Positions 25,807-35,643 of a stretch of 64,000 bases of DNA are shown piece after piece. A model generated the notes under the pieces. That model did not search any database, was not told the DNA's origin, and saw only the letters and a program-made list of their open reading frames with translations. Each line of letters opens with the position of its first letter. Position 1 is the first letter of the stretch. Location: NCBI RefSeq assembly GCF_003837805.1, contig NZ_RQIT01000012.1, positions 124,001 to 188,000 of the forward strand, in the 5' to 3' direction. This stretch comes from Bradyrhizobium sp. RP6 (GTDB taxonomy: Bacteria > Pseudomonadota > Alphaproteobacteria > Rhizobiales > Xanthobacteraceae). The position numbers were made by a program, and so were the translations under genes.

Positions 25807-28737
25807 ATGCGGGCTGCCACGGAGACACGGCAACGGGCCACACTCCGACAGGAACTCACATACTGCTTCGGCCCATTTCGGCTGGTTCCGCGCCGCCAGT
25901 TGCTCCTTCTCGACGGACGCCCGGTCAAATTGGGCGGGCGCGCATTCGAACTCTTGCAAGTGCTGGTGCAGCGTTGCGGCGAACTCGTCAGCAAGAATGA
26001 GTTGATGGCCGCGGCCTGGCCGGGCACCTTCCTCCACGACAGCAATCTCAAGGTCAACATGTGGAGCTTGCGGCGTTCGCTGGGAGATACCCAGATCGAG
26101 CCCGTCTACATCGCGACCGTGGCGCGCCGCGGTTACAAGTTCATCGCCGAGGTGCAAATCAGCATCGGCGAGATCGAGGATGATCTGGCGTTCTCCGAAC
26201 CGCTTCTGTTGTCCACTCCGCCATTGCCGCGCGGCATCGTTGGTCGTGAAGCGGAAATCGTTGAAATCGCCGGTCTGCTGGCCGACAACAGGCACGTGAC
26301 CCTGGCTGGCGCCGGAGGAATCGGCAAGACGACAGTTGCCGTGGCGGCCGCCCAGGCGTTTGCGCCACGGTGTCGCGACGGCGTCTGCTTCGTCGATCTC
26401 GCCACGATCTCCGACCCGACGCTGTTCGGCGCGGCACTGGTGACGGCACTGGGCATCAGAGGCAATCCGGACAACAGTCTGGCTGCGGCGCTCGACTATT
26501 TGAGACCGCGGCAAATGCTGCTCGTCCTGGACAATTGCGAGCATGTGCTGCCCGCCGCGACGATCTTCGCCGGCCGGTTCATGGCGGACACATCGTCTTC
26601 CAGGTTGCTTGCCACGAGCCGCGAACCGCTCGGCACCGCCACCGAGCATGTCGTCCGGCTTGGCTCGCTGGCCTCGCCGAGATCAGGCTACGCCCTGACC
26701 GTCGATCAGGCCCTCAGGTTTCCGGCGGTGCAGTTGTTCGTTCGCCGCGCCGCCGAATGGTCGGACTACCAGTTCGGCGATAGCGATTGCGAGGCCGTCA
26801 CCCGGGTCTGCCACTCGCTCGACGGCCTTCCACTGGCCATCGAATTGGCGGCAGCCCAGATCGGCAGGTTCAATCCTCGCGAACTGGTGGCACTCCTCGA
26901 CCACAATCTGGGTTTTCGCGCCCCCGCCGCCGATGGCGCGCCGCCGCGCCAGGAAACCCTGATGGCGACGATCGACTGGAGCTTCAAGCTGCTATCGCAG
27001 AGGGAAGCCAGACTGTTCGGCCTGCTGTCGCTTTTCAGCGACTCCTTCGAGGTTGAGGACGCGATCTTCGTCGCCGAGGCGGCAGGGCTCACGCCAGTCG
27101 ACGTCGTCACCGGCCTCGGCAGTCTCGTCGCCAAATCGCTTCTGGGCGCGCAGGCCCAGGGCGCAAGCCTGCGCTACCGGCTGCTCGACAGCACGCGGCG
27201 CTATGCCGCCGAGCGGCGCCGGGCCGATCCCGCCTGCCGCCAGACGCTACGCCGCCATGCGCAACGCGTCCTCGCGCTGTTCGAACAATCCGAAGAGGAA
27301 TGGAACTGGCGCGAGCCGGCCGATTGGACACAGCGCTACCTTGGTCGCATCGCCGATTTGCGCGCCGCTCTTTCATGGGCATTCGGCGAGCAAGGCGATC
27401 CTGTCCTGGGAATTAGGCTCACGGTTGCAGCGATCACCTTGTGGTCGGAAACCTCCATCCTGTCGGAAGCACAGGCGTGGTTGAAAGACGCGCTCGCCCT
27501 GGCCGAGACCGTCGCGTGCGACGATCTGTGGAAGGCAAAGCTCGCCTGCGCACTTGGATGGAGCCTGTTCTATGCCCGCAAGATGTCGAATGAGAACGAG
27601 GTCGCCTGGCTCGATGCGATCGCCTTTGCGAGGAACGCCGGCACGATCGAGTATCAGCAGCGCGCCCTGGTGGGTTTTGCCTTTTACCTGCTGCAAATTG
27701 GCCAGGTCCCGCGCGCCATAACCTATCTCGAGGAGGCCACGCAGCTGGCTGACAGGGATCGCGACTCGACGGCAACGTCGGAAGCGGATCGGGCCCTGGC
27801 CTGGGCCCGCGCCTTTGCCGGCGAATTGAATAAGAGCCGCCTGGTTCTGGATCGTCTCGCAGCAACCTATTCGCTGGCCGAGGGCCGTTCGCGCAAGGAT
27901 GCAAACGAAGTCTACCGATTCATTACAGCCCGCTTCAACCTGCCGTTCGTGGCGTGGATGCAGGGGCAGGCCGACTACGCTGCGAGGCTGGCCCGCGACG
28001 CCGTCGAGGCCGCGGATCGCAGTGGCCATTGGGTGTCGCAGTCGAATGCACTCGGGCTCGCCGCGCTTCCTGTCGCGCTCGAAACCGGTAATCTGAACGC
28101 GCTCGCGAGCTTCACGGAGCGTCTGCGTCGCAACCTGGAACGTGAGCGCATCTCGCGCTGGGTTCCGGTCGAACGCTATTTCTCCGCTTGCCTTCGCGAC
28201 CAGCGTGGCGATCCGCGCGCGGTGGAGGATATTCGGGCCGCGATCGAAGAGTTGATCGAATGTCGCTTCTTAATGCGGATCGGCAGCTATCTCGCGGTCC
28301 TCGCCCGCGCCTATTTGCGACAAGGGCGGATCGCCGAAGCGCGCGAGGCCATCACGCGCGCGATCGGCCATCAGGAACGTCAGGGCGAGCGCTGGTGCCG
28401 CTCAGAACTTCAGCGGGTCGACGCAGCGGTTCTTCTCCAAGCCGGCGAGCCGCGGCGCGCTGAAAAGCGGCTACTACAGGCACTCGCCGAAGCGCACGCC
28501 ATAGGGGCTGTTACATTCGAATTGCGCATCGCCACCGATCTCGCTGCACACTGGATCGGGACCGGCCGCAGGATCAAGGCTGTCCGACTGCTTGCTCCGA
28601 TCTATGAAGGCTTCGCAGAGGGCCTCGAGACGCCGGATCTGGTTGCTGCCAGGCGCCTGCTGCAGCCCGTGGGGCGGGCAACGTTCGGCCGCGGCCACTC
28701 TCGCCAGCCGGAGCCGTCGCACGCTCGCGGTGCATAG
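25807..28737 (+). CDS. Winged-helix DNA-binding protein fused to an AAA/NB-ARC-like ATPase and TPR region
   Basis: This 976-residue transcriptional regulator has an OmpR/CadC-type winged helix at about residues 18-115 (ending VARRGYKFIAEV). A STAND/NB-ARC-like ATPase follows with Walker A GAGGIGKTT at 168-176 and Walker B LLVLDNCEH near 239. A helical TPR-like region from about 480 to 940 follows. The architecture is that of large signal-integrating regulators in which ligand or protein binding to the helical part controls DNA binding. There is no membrane segment. It sits directly downstream of the hydrolase-AKR-VOC-ABM genes on the same strand and probably regulates them. In-frame start codons other than 25807 were not clearly better. 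Confidence 0.88.
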   Translation: MRAATETRQRATLRQELTYCFGPFRLVPRRQLLLLDGRPVKLGGRAFELLQVLVQRCGELVSKNELMAAAWPGTFLHDSNLKVNMWSLRRSLGDTQIEPVYIATVARRGYKFIAEVQISIGEIEDDLAFSEPLLLSTPPLPRGIVGREAEIVEIAGLLADNRHVTLAGAGGIGKTTVAVAAAQAFAPRCRDGVCFVDLATISDPTLFGAALVTALGIRGNPDNSLAAALDYLRPRQMLLVLDNCEHVLPAATIFAGRFMADTSSSRLLATSREPLGTATEHVVRLGSLASPRSGYALTVDQALRFPAVQLFVRRAAEWSDYQFGDSDCEAVTRVCHSLDGLPLAIELAAAQIGRFNPRELVALLDHNLGFRAPAADGAPPRQETLMATIDWSFKLLSQREARLFGLLSLFSDSFEVEDAIFVAEAAGLTPVDVVTGLGSLVAKSLLGAQAQGASLRYRLLDSTRRYAAERRRADPACRQTLRRHAQRVLALFEQSEEEWNWREPADWTQRYLGRIADLRAALSWAFGEQGDPVLGIRLTVAAITLWSETSILSEAQAWLKDALALAETVACDDLWKAKLACALGWSLFYARKMSNENEVAWLDAIAFARNAGTIEYQQRALVGFAFYLLQIGQVPRAITYLEEATQLADRDRDSTATSEADRALAWARAFAGELNKSRLVLDRLAATYSLAEGRSRKDANEVYRFITARFNLPFVAWMQGQADYAARLARDAVEAADRSGHWVSQSNALGLAALPVALETGNLNALASFTERLRRNLERERISRWVPVERYFSACLRDQRGDPRAVEDIRAAIEELIECRFLMRIGSYLAVLARAYLRQGRIAEAREAITRAIGHQERQGERWCRSELQRVDAAVLLQAGEPRRAEKRLLQALAEAHAIGAVTFELRIATDLAAHWIGTGRRIKAVRLLAPIYEGFAEGLETPDLVAARRLLQPVGRATFGRGHSRQPEPSHARGA

Positions 28738-28847
28738 CTGGGCTACCGCGGCACTCGCCTCGCGCGCTTTACGGTTCGCGGGATTCCTGATCCTCTCTGC
28801 CCAACCGGCCGGATCAACCGGTCAAGCCTTAAGGGGAGAGAGACGCC

Positions 28848-30482
28848 ATGAAGCTCGGCACCGCCATTGCGGAAATCATGAGGCGCGAGGGCATCGAGAT
28901 CCTCTGCGGCTATCCGGTCAACCATCTGATCGAGCATGCGGCCAAAGCCGAGATCCGCCCCGTGATGGTGCGGCAGGAGCGCGTCGGCATCCACATGGCG
29001 GATGCGATCTCGCGCGTGACGTCGGGGCGCTCGATCGGCGCGTTCTGCATGCAGCATGGGCCGGGCGCCGAGAACGCGATGGGCGGCGTCGCGCAGTGCT
29101 TCGGCGAATCCGTTCCCGTGCTGGTGCTGCCGATGGGCTATCAGCGCCGGCTTGCGCATATCGAGCCGAACTTCAATTCCAGCGAGGCGATGAAGCCGTT
29201 CGCGAAATCGTCCGAGCCGATCATCCTCGCGACCGAAGTCGCCAACATCTTCCGCCGCGCCTTCACCAAGCTGAAGAACGGCCGCGGCGGGCCTGTGATC
29301 GTCGAGATCCCCTCGGACATGTGGAACGAGGAGGTGCCGGAGCCGCTCGACTACACGCCAGTGCTGCGCACCCGTTACGGCGCCGACCCCGTGCATGTGA
29401 AGGAAGCGGCCAGCCTTCTGATTAACGCGAAGCGGCCGGTCATCTATGCCGGCCAAGGCGTGCATTACGCGCAGGCCTGGCCGCAACTGAAACGGCTCGC
29501 CGAGCGCCTGGCGATCCCCGTCACCACCAGCCTCGGTGGCAAGTCGTCGTTTCCGGAAACGCATCCGCTCTCGCTCGGCTCCGGCGGCCTTGCGGTGCCG
29601 CGCGCGGTTCCGAAGTTTCTGAGCGAGGCCGACGTCATCTTCGGCATCGGCTGCTCCTTCACCGAGACCAATTTCGGCATCGCGATGCCGAAGGGCAAGG
29701 CCATCATTCACTCCACGCTCGATCCCAATCATCTCAACAAGGACGTGGAAGCGAAGATCGGCCTGGTCGGCGACGCCGCCCTCGTGCTCGACGCGCTGCT
29801 GGAGGAGATCGGCAAGACCGTCACGGTGGATCGCGACGCCTCGGCGGTCGCGGCCGAGATCGCGGCCTCGCACGAGGAGTGGCTGGCGAAATGGATGCCG
29901 AAGCTGACCAGCAACGACGCACCCTTGAGCCCGTACCGCGTGCTGTGGGACCTCCAGCACACCGTCGACATCGAGAACACCATCATCACCCACGATGCCG
30001 GCAGTCCGCGCGACCAGCTTTCTCCGTTCTGGAAAGCGGTCGAGCCCCTCACCTATCTCGGCTGGGGCAAGACGACGCAACTTGGCTACGGCCTTGGGCT
30101 GGCGATGGGCGCCAAGCTCGCAAGGCCCGACAAGCTCTGCATCAACGTCTGGGGCGATGCGGCCATCGGCTTCACGGGCATGGATTTCGAGACGGCGGTG
30201 CGCGAGCGCATCCCGATCATGTCGATCCTGCTCAACAATTTCTCGATGGCGATCGAACTGAAGGTGATGCCGGTCTCGACCGAAAAGTATCGCTCGACCG
30301 ACATTTCCGGCGACTACGCCGCGATGGCGCGCGCCTTCGGCGGCTATGGCGAACGAGTGACGCGACCGGAGGACATCATCCCCGCGATCAGGCGCGGCAT
30401 CCAGAAGACAGGGGAAGGCATCCCAGTGCTGCTGGAGTTCATCACCAGCAAGGAGACGGAGGTGTCGCGGCCAGGCATGTGA
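28848..30482 (+). CDS. Thiamine diphosphate-dependent enzyme, acetolactate-synthase-like
   Basis: This 544-residue ThDP enzyme has the three-domain layout of the acetolactate synthase/benzoylformate decarboxylase family. The N-terminal pyrimidine-binding domain (about 1-175) has its catalytic glutamate in VRQERVGIHMAD. The central domain spans about 190-320. The C-terminal pyrophosphate domain carries the GDAAIGFTGMDFETAV...LLNN motif at 436-464. GGGGAGAGA precedes the ATG. No separate regulatory subunit gene is adjacent, so it is probably not the biosynthetic acetolactate synthase. The exact reaction is unknown; relatives decarboxylate or condense 2-oxo acids. Confidence 0.87.
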   Translation: MKLGTAIAEIMRREGIEILCGYPVNHLIEHAAKAEIRPVMVRQERVGIHMADAISRVTSGRSIGAFCMQHGPGAENAMGGVAQCFGESVPVLVLPMGYQRRLAHIEPNFNSSEAMKPFAKSSEPIILATEVANIFRRAFTKLKNGRGGPVIVEIPSDMWNEEVPEPLDYTPVLRTRYGADPVHVKEAASLLINAKRPVIYAGQGVHYAQAWPQLKRLAERLAIPVTTSLGGKSSFPETHPLSLGSGGLAVPRAVPKFLSEADVIFGIGCSFTETNFGIAMPKGKAIIHSTLDPNHLNKDVEAKIGLVGDAALVLDALLEEIGKTVTVDRDASAVAAEIAASHEEWLAKWMPKLTSNDAPLSPYRVLWDLQHTVDIENTIITHDAGSPRDQLSPFWKAVEPLTYLGWGKTTQLGYGLGLAMGAKLARPDKLCINVWGDAAIGFTGMDFETAVRERIPIMSILLNNFSMAIELKVMPVSTEKYRSTDISGDYAAMARAFGGYGERVTRPEDIIPAIRRGIQKTGEGIPVLLEFITSKETEVSRPGM

Positions 30483-30581
30483 GACGGGCCGGGCTTGAAC
30501 CGCAGGCGCTGGCACCGGCCGCGGAAGATGTGATAATCCGCCGAGGTGTCACGCCTGTCGTGGCATCGAGCCGGATTAGAA

Positions 30582-33080
30582 ATGACCACCCCTTCCGATG
30601 AAATCGAGGAACTCGAACGCCGATTGCAGTCGGTGGCAGCCGAGAACGCGCAGCTGCGCGGCGAGCTTGCGATTGCTCGGGATCGCCAGGGCGCCAGCGC
30701 CGAGATCCTGCGCACCATCGCGGCCTCGCCCTCCGACGCGCGACCAGTCTTCGCGGCGATCGCGTCCAGCTCGAAGCGCCTGCTCGGCGGCTTCTCCGCC
30801 ACCGTGCTCCAGTTCATCGGCGATGAGCTGCACCTCGTGGCGTTCACACCGACCAGCCCGGAGGCGGACGAAGGGCTGAGGGCCGCGTTCCCGCGCAAGA
30901 TCGCTGACTTCCCGACCTTTGCCCTGGTGCGCGACGGCGAGACGATCCAGTTTCCGGACAGCGAGGCCGCCGACGTTCCTGAGCTGAACCGGGAGTTGGC
31001 GCGGCTGCGCGGCTTTCGCAGCGTGCTGTTCATGCCGCTGATGAACCGGGGTGCGCCGGTCGGCATGATCAGCGTCACGCGCGCTGAGCCCGGTGCATTC
31101 GCGCCCGACCTCGTGCAGCTGCTCCAGACCTTTGCAGACCAGGCGGTGATCGCGATCGAGAATGCGCGACTGTTCAATGAGACGAAAGAGACACTCGAAC
31201 GCCAGACCGCCACCGCGGACATCCTGAAGGTGATGGCGGCCTCGCCGTCCGACGTGCAGCCGGTGTTCGAGGCGATCGCCATCAATGCCAACCGGCTGAT
31301 CGGAGGCTTCTCCACCGCGGTGCTGCGTTACATCGACGGCGCCGCCCACCTTGCGGCATTCACGCCGACCGATCCGGCCGGCGACCGCGTGCTCCAGGCC
31401 TCGTTCCCCGTGCCGTTCGCACAATTCCCGCCCTATCAGCTCGTTGCCAATGGTGTCGCCGCGCAACTGCCGGACACCGAGCTCGAGCCGGCCGCACGCG
31501 ACATCGCGCGTGCGCGGGGCTATCGCAGCATGCTGTTCACCCCGCTGATGAGCGAGGGCGAAGCCATCGGCATCATCATCGCTACGCGCCGTGCGACAGG
31601 CAGCTTCGCCGAGCATCATGTGCGGCTGCTTCAGACCTTCGCCGACCAGGCGGTGATCGCGATCAAGAATGTCAGCCTGTTCAACGCGATCGGGGAAGCG
31701 CTGGAACGTCAAACCGCGACCGCCGATATCCTCAAGGTGATCGCGGCATCACCATCAGACGTCACGCCGGTGTTCCAGGCCATCTCCGACAGCGCCAAGG
31801 CGCTGATCGGCGGGCACTCCTCCACCGTCACCCGCGTGATCGACGGCATGCTGCATCTGGCAGCCTTCACCACCGACAATGAAGCCGGCAACGCCGACCT
31901 GCTCAGCTCCTTCCCGGCTCCGCTGTCGGCATCAGGCATTCACAGCCGGGTGGCCAGGAGTGGAGAGTATGCATTCCGCAGCGACATGCAGAACGAGCCC
32001 GGCCTCACCGAGGCCATGAAGGAACTGGCGCGGACCCGAGGCTATCGCAGCATCCTCGTGGTGCCGATGCTGCGCGACGGCATTGCGATCGGCACCATCG
32101 CCGTCACGCGGCGCGAGCCCGGTCAATTTCCGGAGAAGGCGGTCAATCTGCTCAAGACCTTCGCTGACCAGGCCGTGATCGCAGTCGAGAACACGCGCCT
32201 GTTCAACGAGGTGCAGGACCGCACAAGCGAGCTCGCCAAATCGCTGGACGATTTGCGCGCCGCGCAGGACCGTCTGATCCAGACCGAGAAGCTCGCATCC
32301 CTCGGCCAGCTCACCGCGGGCATCGCGCACGAGATCAAGAACCCGCTCAACTTCGTCAACAATTTTGCCTCGCTGTCTGCCGAGCTGACCGAGGAGCTGA
32401 ACGATGTGCTTGCGCCGGTGTCGCTCGCCGAGGACGTGCGCGCGGACGTTGAGGAGCTGACGGGCCTCCTGAAGGACAATCTGGCAAAGATCGTGCAGCA
32501 CGGCCGCCGCGCCGATTCCATCGTCAAGAACATGCTGCTGCATTCGCGCGAGGGCGGTGGCGAGCATGGGCTGAGCGACATCAACGCGCTGGTCGAGGAA
32601 AGCCTCAACCTCGCCTATCACGGCGCGCGCGCCGAGAAGCCGGGGTTCAACGTGACGCTGGAGCGCGAGCTCGATCCCGCGGCCGGGCAAGCCGAAGTGT
32701 TTCCGCAGGAGATCACCCGGGTGCTGCTGAACCTGATCTCGAACGGCTTCCATGCAGTCGCAAAACGCAGGGCGGACAGCGCCGCCGACTACGCGCCCGC
32801 AGTGCTTGCCGCAACGCGCGACCGCGGCGACAGCGTCGAGATCCGCATCCGCGACAACGGCACCGGCATTCCGGGCGAGGTGAAGGAGAAGATGTTCAAT
32901 CCGTTCTTCACCACCAAGCCGGCCGGCGAAGGCACCGGCCTCGGGCTGTCGATGAGCCACGACATCGTGGTGAAGCAACACGGCGGCACGATCGACGTCG
33001 CGACGGAACCTGGCGTGTTCACCGAATTTACGATCCTGCTGCCGCGGAAGAGCAGGTTCCCGGATGGAAACGGCGGCTGA
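30582..33080 (+). CDS. Soluble sensor histidine kinase with three tandem GAF domains
   Basis: This 832-residue kinase has no membrane segment. A short coiled coil (residues 5-40) precedes three GAF domains starting near 42, 213 and 382. The units are about 170 residues each and clearly duplicated: each starts with an ILxxxAASPSD motif and ends in TFADQAVIAIEN or a variant. A coiled-coil linker leads to the H-box LTAGIAHEIKNPLNFV with H583. The HATPase has N-box LLNLISNGFHAVA and G-boxes RDNGTGIPG and GEGTGLGLSM. ATG 30582 is preferred over 30546, which would overlap spacer sequence. No response regulator is adjacent, so it is an orphan kinase. Confidence 0.92.
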   Translation: MTTPSDEIEELERRLQSVAAENAQLRGELAIARDRQGASAEILRTIAASPSDARPVFAAIASSSKRLLGGFSATVLQFIGDELHLVAFTPTSPEADEGLRAAFPRKIADFPTFALVRDGETIQFPDSEAADVPELNRELARLRGFRSVLFMPLMNRGAPVGMISVTRAEPGAFAPDLVQLLQTFADQAVIAIENARLFNETKETLERQTATADILKVMAASPSDVQPVFEAIAINANRLIGGFSTAVLRYIDGAAHLAAFTPTDPAGDRVLQASFPVPFAQFPPYQLVANGVAAQLPDTELEPAARDIARARGYRSMLFTPLMSEGEAIGIIIATRRATGSFAEHHVRLLQTFADQAVIAIKNVSLFNAIGEALERQTATADILKVIAASPSDVTPVFQAISDSAKALIGGHSSTVTRVIDGMLHLAAFTTDNEAGNADLLSSFPAPLSASGIHSRVARSGEYAFRSDMQNEPGLTEAMKELARTRGYRSILVVPMLRDGIAIGTIAVTRREPGQFPEKAVNLLKTFADQAVIAVENTRLFNEVQDRTSELAKSLDDLRAAQDRLIQTEKLASLGQLTAGIAHEIKNPLNFVNNFASLSAELTEELNDVLAPVSLAEDVRADVEELTGLLKDNLAKIVQHGRRADSIVKNMLLHSREGGGEHGLSDINALVEESLNLAYHGARAEKPGFNVTLERELDPAAGQAEVFPQEITRVLLNLISNGFHAVAKRRADSAADYAPAVLAATRDRGDSVEIRIRDNGTGIPGEVKEKMFNPFFTTKPAGEGTGLGLSMSHDIVVKQHGGTIDVATEPGVFTEFTILLPRKSRFPDGNGG

Positions 33081-33087
33081 GCCGTCT

Positions 33088-34668
33088 CTACTCCGCCATC
33101 TCGACGTGCTTGGTAACGGCGGGCCCGGCCAGCGGCCGCTCTTCCATCATGATCAGACACAGCGCAGCTGCGGTCATCAGCGCGGTAGCGGCGCCGAACA
33201 CGTAGCGGAACGCGTGCCGCATGTCGTCGGCGGGTATCGCCACGGCGCCGGCGGCGTGATGTTCGCCGGCGAGCGGGATGTCGGTGCCGAGCGCGATCAG
33301 CAGGATGGCTGCGAAAGCCGCGACCGTGAACGAGGACATCAGCGAGCGGAAGAAGTTCAAGGCGCCGGTGATGGTGCCGACCTGCGGCCGCGCGACCGAA
33401 TTCTGCACCGAGACCACGCAGACCGGAAAGGTGGTGCCGAGGCCGAGCGCGAACGCGGCCATCAGCGTCAAAAGGCCCCATAACGGCAGCGTCGTCAGCG
33501 TGAGACCAAGGCCGCACAGCGCGGCCCAGGACGTGCCGATGATGGCGACGCGCTTGTAGTGCTTGGCCCGAGCCATCGTGCGCCCGGCGATGGCCGCGCC
33601 GAGGGTCGAGACGGCCGCCAGCGGAATCAGCGCAAGGCCCGCCTCGCTGGCGCTGAGGTGATAGACGGACTCGTAATAGAGCGGAAGCTGGACCGTGAGG
33701 CCCGTGATCGCGCCAAGCGCACAGCCGCCTGCCATCAGCCCGAACGGTACGACACTTCCGCCGAGCAGCGGCAGAGGCAGAAACGGCTCGTCCGCCCGCC
33801 GGGCATGCCAGACGAAGGTGACGACGAGCGCAACCGCACCACCCACCATCGCGAGCACGGTCGGCGACAGCCACGGATAGCGCGTGCCGCCCCAGGTCAA
33901 CACCAGCATGAAGACGACGGCGGAGGCCATCAGCAACACGCCGCCGAGCCAGTCGACCTTGCGCTTGCGGTGGAACACCGGGATCTTCTTCATCTTCGGC
34001 AGCAAGAGCGCGATCGCGGCGGCCGAGAGCGGCAGGTTGATCCAGAAGATCATCGACCAGTGCAGATGCTCGGCGAACACGCCGCCGATGACCGGGCCAA
34101 GAATGCCGCCGACCATCCAGACGCTGGAAAAATAGGCCTGGTATTGCCCGCGCTCGCGTGGGCTCACCACGTCGGAGATTACGGTCTGCACCACGGGCAT
34201 GATGCCGCCGCCACCGAGGCCCTGAAGGCCGCGCGCCAGGATCAGCATCGGCATGTTCGGGGCAATCGCGCACAGAATCGAGCCCGCGACGAACAGGCTG
34301 AGCGAGATGATGATCATGACGCGACGACCGTAGATGTCGCTGAGCGTGCCGAACACCGGCGCGACCGCGGTCGAGGCGAGCAGATAGGCTGTGATCACCC
34401 AGGAGAGATTGGAGACGTCCTGGAACTGTCGCCCGATGGTCGGCAGCGCGGTTGCCACGATGGTCTGGTCGAGCGCTGCCAGGAACATCGTCAGCATCAG
34501 GCTGATGACGATGGTGCGGACCTCGTCGGAGGTCAGCGGTACCGGCGGTGCGATGGGCGGCGCGTCATCGACGCTCAACACCTCGCCGGGAAGGCGGGAC
34601 AGCTCTTCGGCAATGTCGTCAGGCAATGTCTTGACGTCGGCAGCGCTCTGCCGTTCGAACTTGTTCAT
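33088..34668 (-). CDS. MFS drug exporter, DHA2 (EmrB/QacA) family
   Basis: This 526-residue inner-membrane proton antiporter is predicted to have about 14 membrane helices. A cytoplasmic N-terminus of about 45 residues precedes helix 1 (VRTIVISLMLTMFLAALDQTIVATALPTI), which bears the DHA2 motif LDQTIV. The MFS motif A is seen as TLSDIYGRRVMI, and GLGGGGIMPVVQ is in helix 5. It exports amphipathic or cationic drugs in characterised relatives. The stop lies only 7 nt from that of the convergent GAF kinase gene. No membrane-fusion partner or TetR gene is adjacent, so it may act alone. Confidence 0.92.
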   Translation of the reverse strand: MNKFERQSAADVKTLPDDIAEELSRLPGEVLSVDDAPPIAPPVPLTSDEVRTIVISLMLTMFLAALDQTIVATALPTIGRQFQDVSNLSWVITAYLLASTAVAPVFGTLSDIYGRRVMIIISLSLFVAGSILCAIAPNMPMLILARGLQGLGGGGIMPVVQTVISDVVSPRERGQYQAYFSSVWMVGGILGPVIGGVFAEHLHWSMIFWINLPLSAAAIALLLPKMKKIPVFHRKRKVDWLGGVLLMASAVVFMLVLTWGGTRYPWLSPTVLAMVGGAVALVVTFVWHARRADEPFLPLPLLGGSVVPFGLMAGGCALGAITGLTVQLPLYYESVYHLSASEAGLALIPLAAVSTLGAAIAGRTMARAKHYKRVAIIGTSWAALCGLGLTLTTLPLWGLLTLMAAFALGLGTTFPVCVVSVQNSVARPQVGTITGALNFFRSLMSSFTVAAFAAILLIALGTDIPLAGEHHAAGAVAIPADDMRHAFRYVFGAATALMTAAALCLIMMEERPLAGPAVTKHVEMAE

Positions 34669-34835
34669 CTCGATCGGACGTCATGTGGCGGCGCAACGCC
34701 GCGAAGGATTCGTTCTATGCAATCCAATGTAGACAGCAAAGTTCTTCCCAGGCAGGCACCATGGCGCATGGGTGCATCCCGCCGTGGGGCCATCCCGAAC
34801 ACGTGATCTCAAAAGGGCGGCGGATCAGTCCCTTG

Positions 34836-35351
34836 TCAGTCCCTTGGGCGTCGCTTCAGACGGGCCCGTTTCGGCAGTACGGCCGGCCATTGCACGATGT
34901 GGTTCTCGAGATCCTCATCCGGGATCTCCTCCTCGCTACCCTCCACGCGGCCGCGGACGGAAACGCCGGCTTCATGGACGGTGTTGGGGTCGCCCGAAAC
35001 CAGCGGATGCCACCAATAGAGGTCGCGCCCCTCGGTGACGAGCTTGTAGCCGCAGCTCGGCGGCAGCCAGTTCAGGGTGCGGACATTGGCCGGGGTCAGG
35101 CGGACGCAATCCGGAACCTTGTCGGAACGATTCGGATAGTCCTTGCAGGCGCAGCTCGCCCCGTCGAGCAGCTTGCAGCCGACATGGGTGAAGTAGATCC
35201 GGCCGGTGTCCTCGTCTTCGAGCTTGTTCAGACAGCAGCGGCCGCAGCCGTCGCAAAGGCTTTCCCATTCGGCCCCCGACATCTCTTCCAACGTCTTGGT
35301 TTTCCAAAAGAATTCTTCCTGGCCTGACGGTCGTTTGGGAGCTGCGGTCAT
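34836..35351 (-). CDS. YcgN/UPF0260-family cysteine-cluster protein
   Basis: This 171-residue soluble protein starts at ATG 35351. It belongs to the UPF0260 (YcgN) family, recognised by FFWKTKTLEEMSGAEWESLC followed by the cysteine cluster CDGCGRCC. Later cysteines occur in HVGCKLLD, CACKDYPNR and PDCVRLT. The eight or so conserved cysteines are thought to bind metal, probably an iron-sulfur or zinc site; the cellular role is not established. It is divergent from the penicillin-binding protein gene, with 292 nt between. Confidence 0.93.
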   Translation of the reverse strand: MTAAPKRPSGQEEFFWKTKTLEEMSGAEWESLCDGCGRCCLNKLEDEDTGRIYFTHVGCKLLDGASCACKDYPNRSDKVPDCVRLTPANVRTLNWLPPSCGYKLVTEGRDLYWWHPLVSGDPNTVHEAGVSVRGRVEGSEEEIPDEDLENHIVQWPAVLPKRARLKRRPRD

Positions 35352-35643
35352 GCGCCTCAACAAAATTCGAAAAGAGCTACGGCAACGCCATCTAGGGGGC
35401 ACGGCCGCAAGGGTGCAAGCGAGGCCGCTTTGAAGCCCGTAATGAACCGGGGTCAATTAGGCCTATTGTTCAAAATCGCGAGCGTGACCATTGGTTTATG
35501 GGCCCCGCTCGGCTAGAAGGAACAGCAAGTCCCTCGGATGCTGGCCGGGCGCCTTGGGTTTGCCGCAACATTCCCTCAAGACGTCTCGATGCCGCCCCGG
35601 CCGGGTGCTTGAACGCTTTCGAAGCAAGCCTCAAGGGTTCTAG
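35352..35643. other. Divergent intergenic region
   Basis: This 292-nt gap between the YcgN-family gene and the penicillin-binding protein gene should hold both promoters. I see no gene, strong hairpin or obvious operator in it. Confidence 0.35.
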
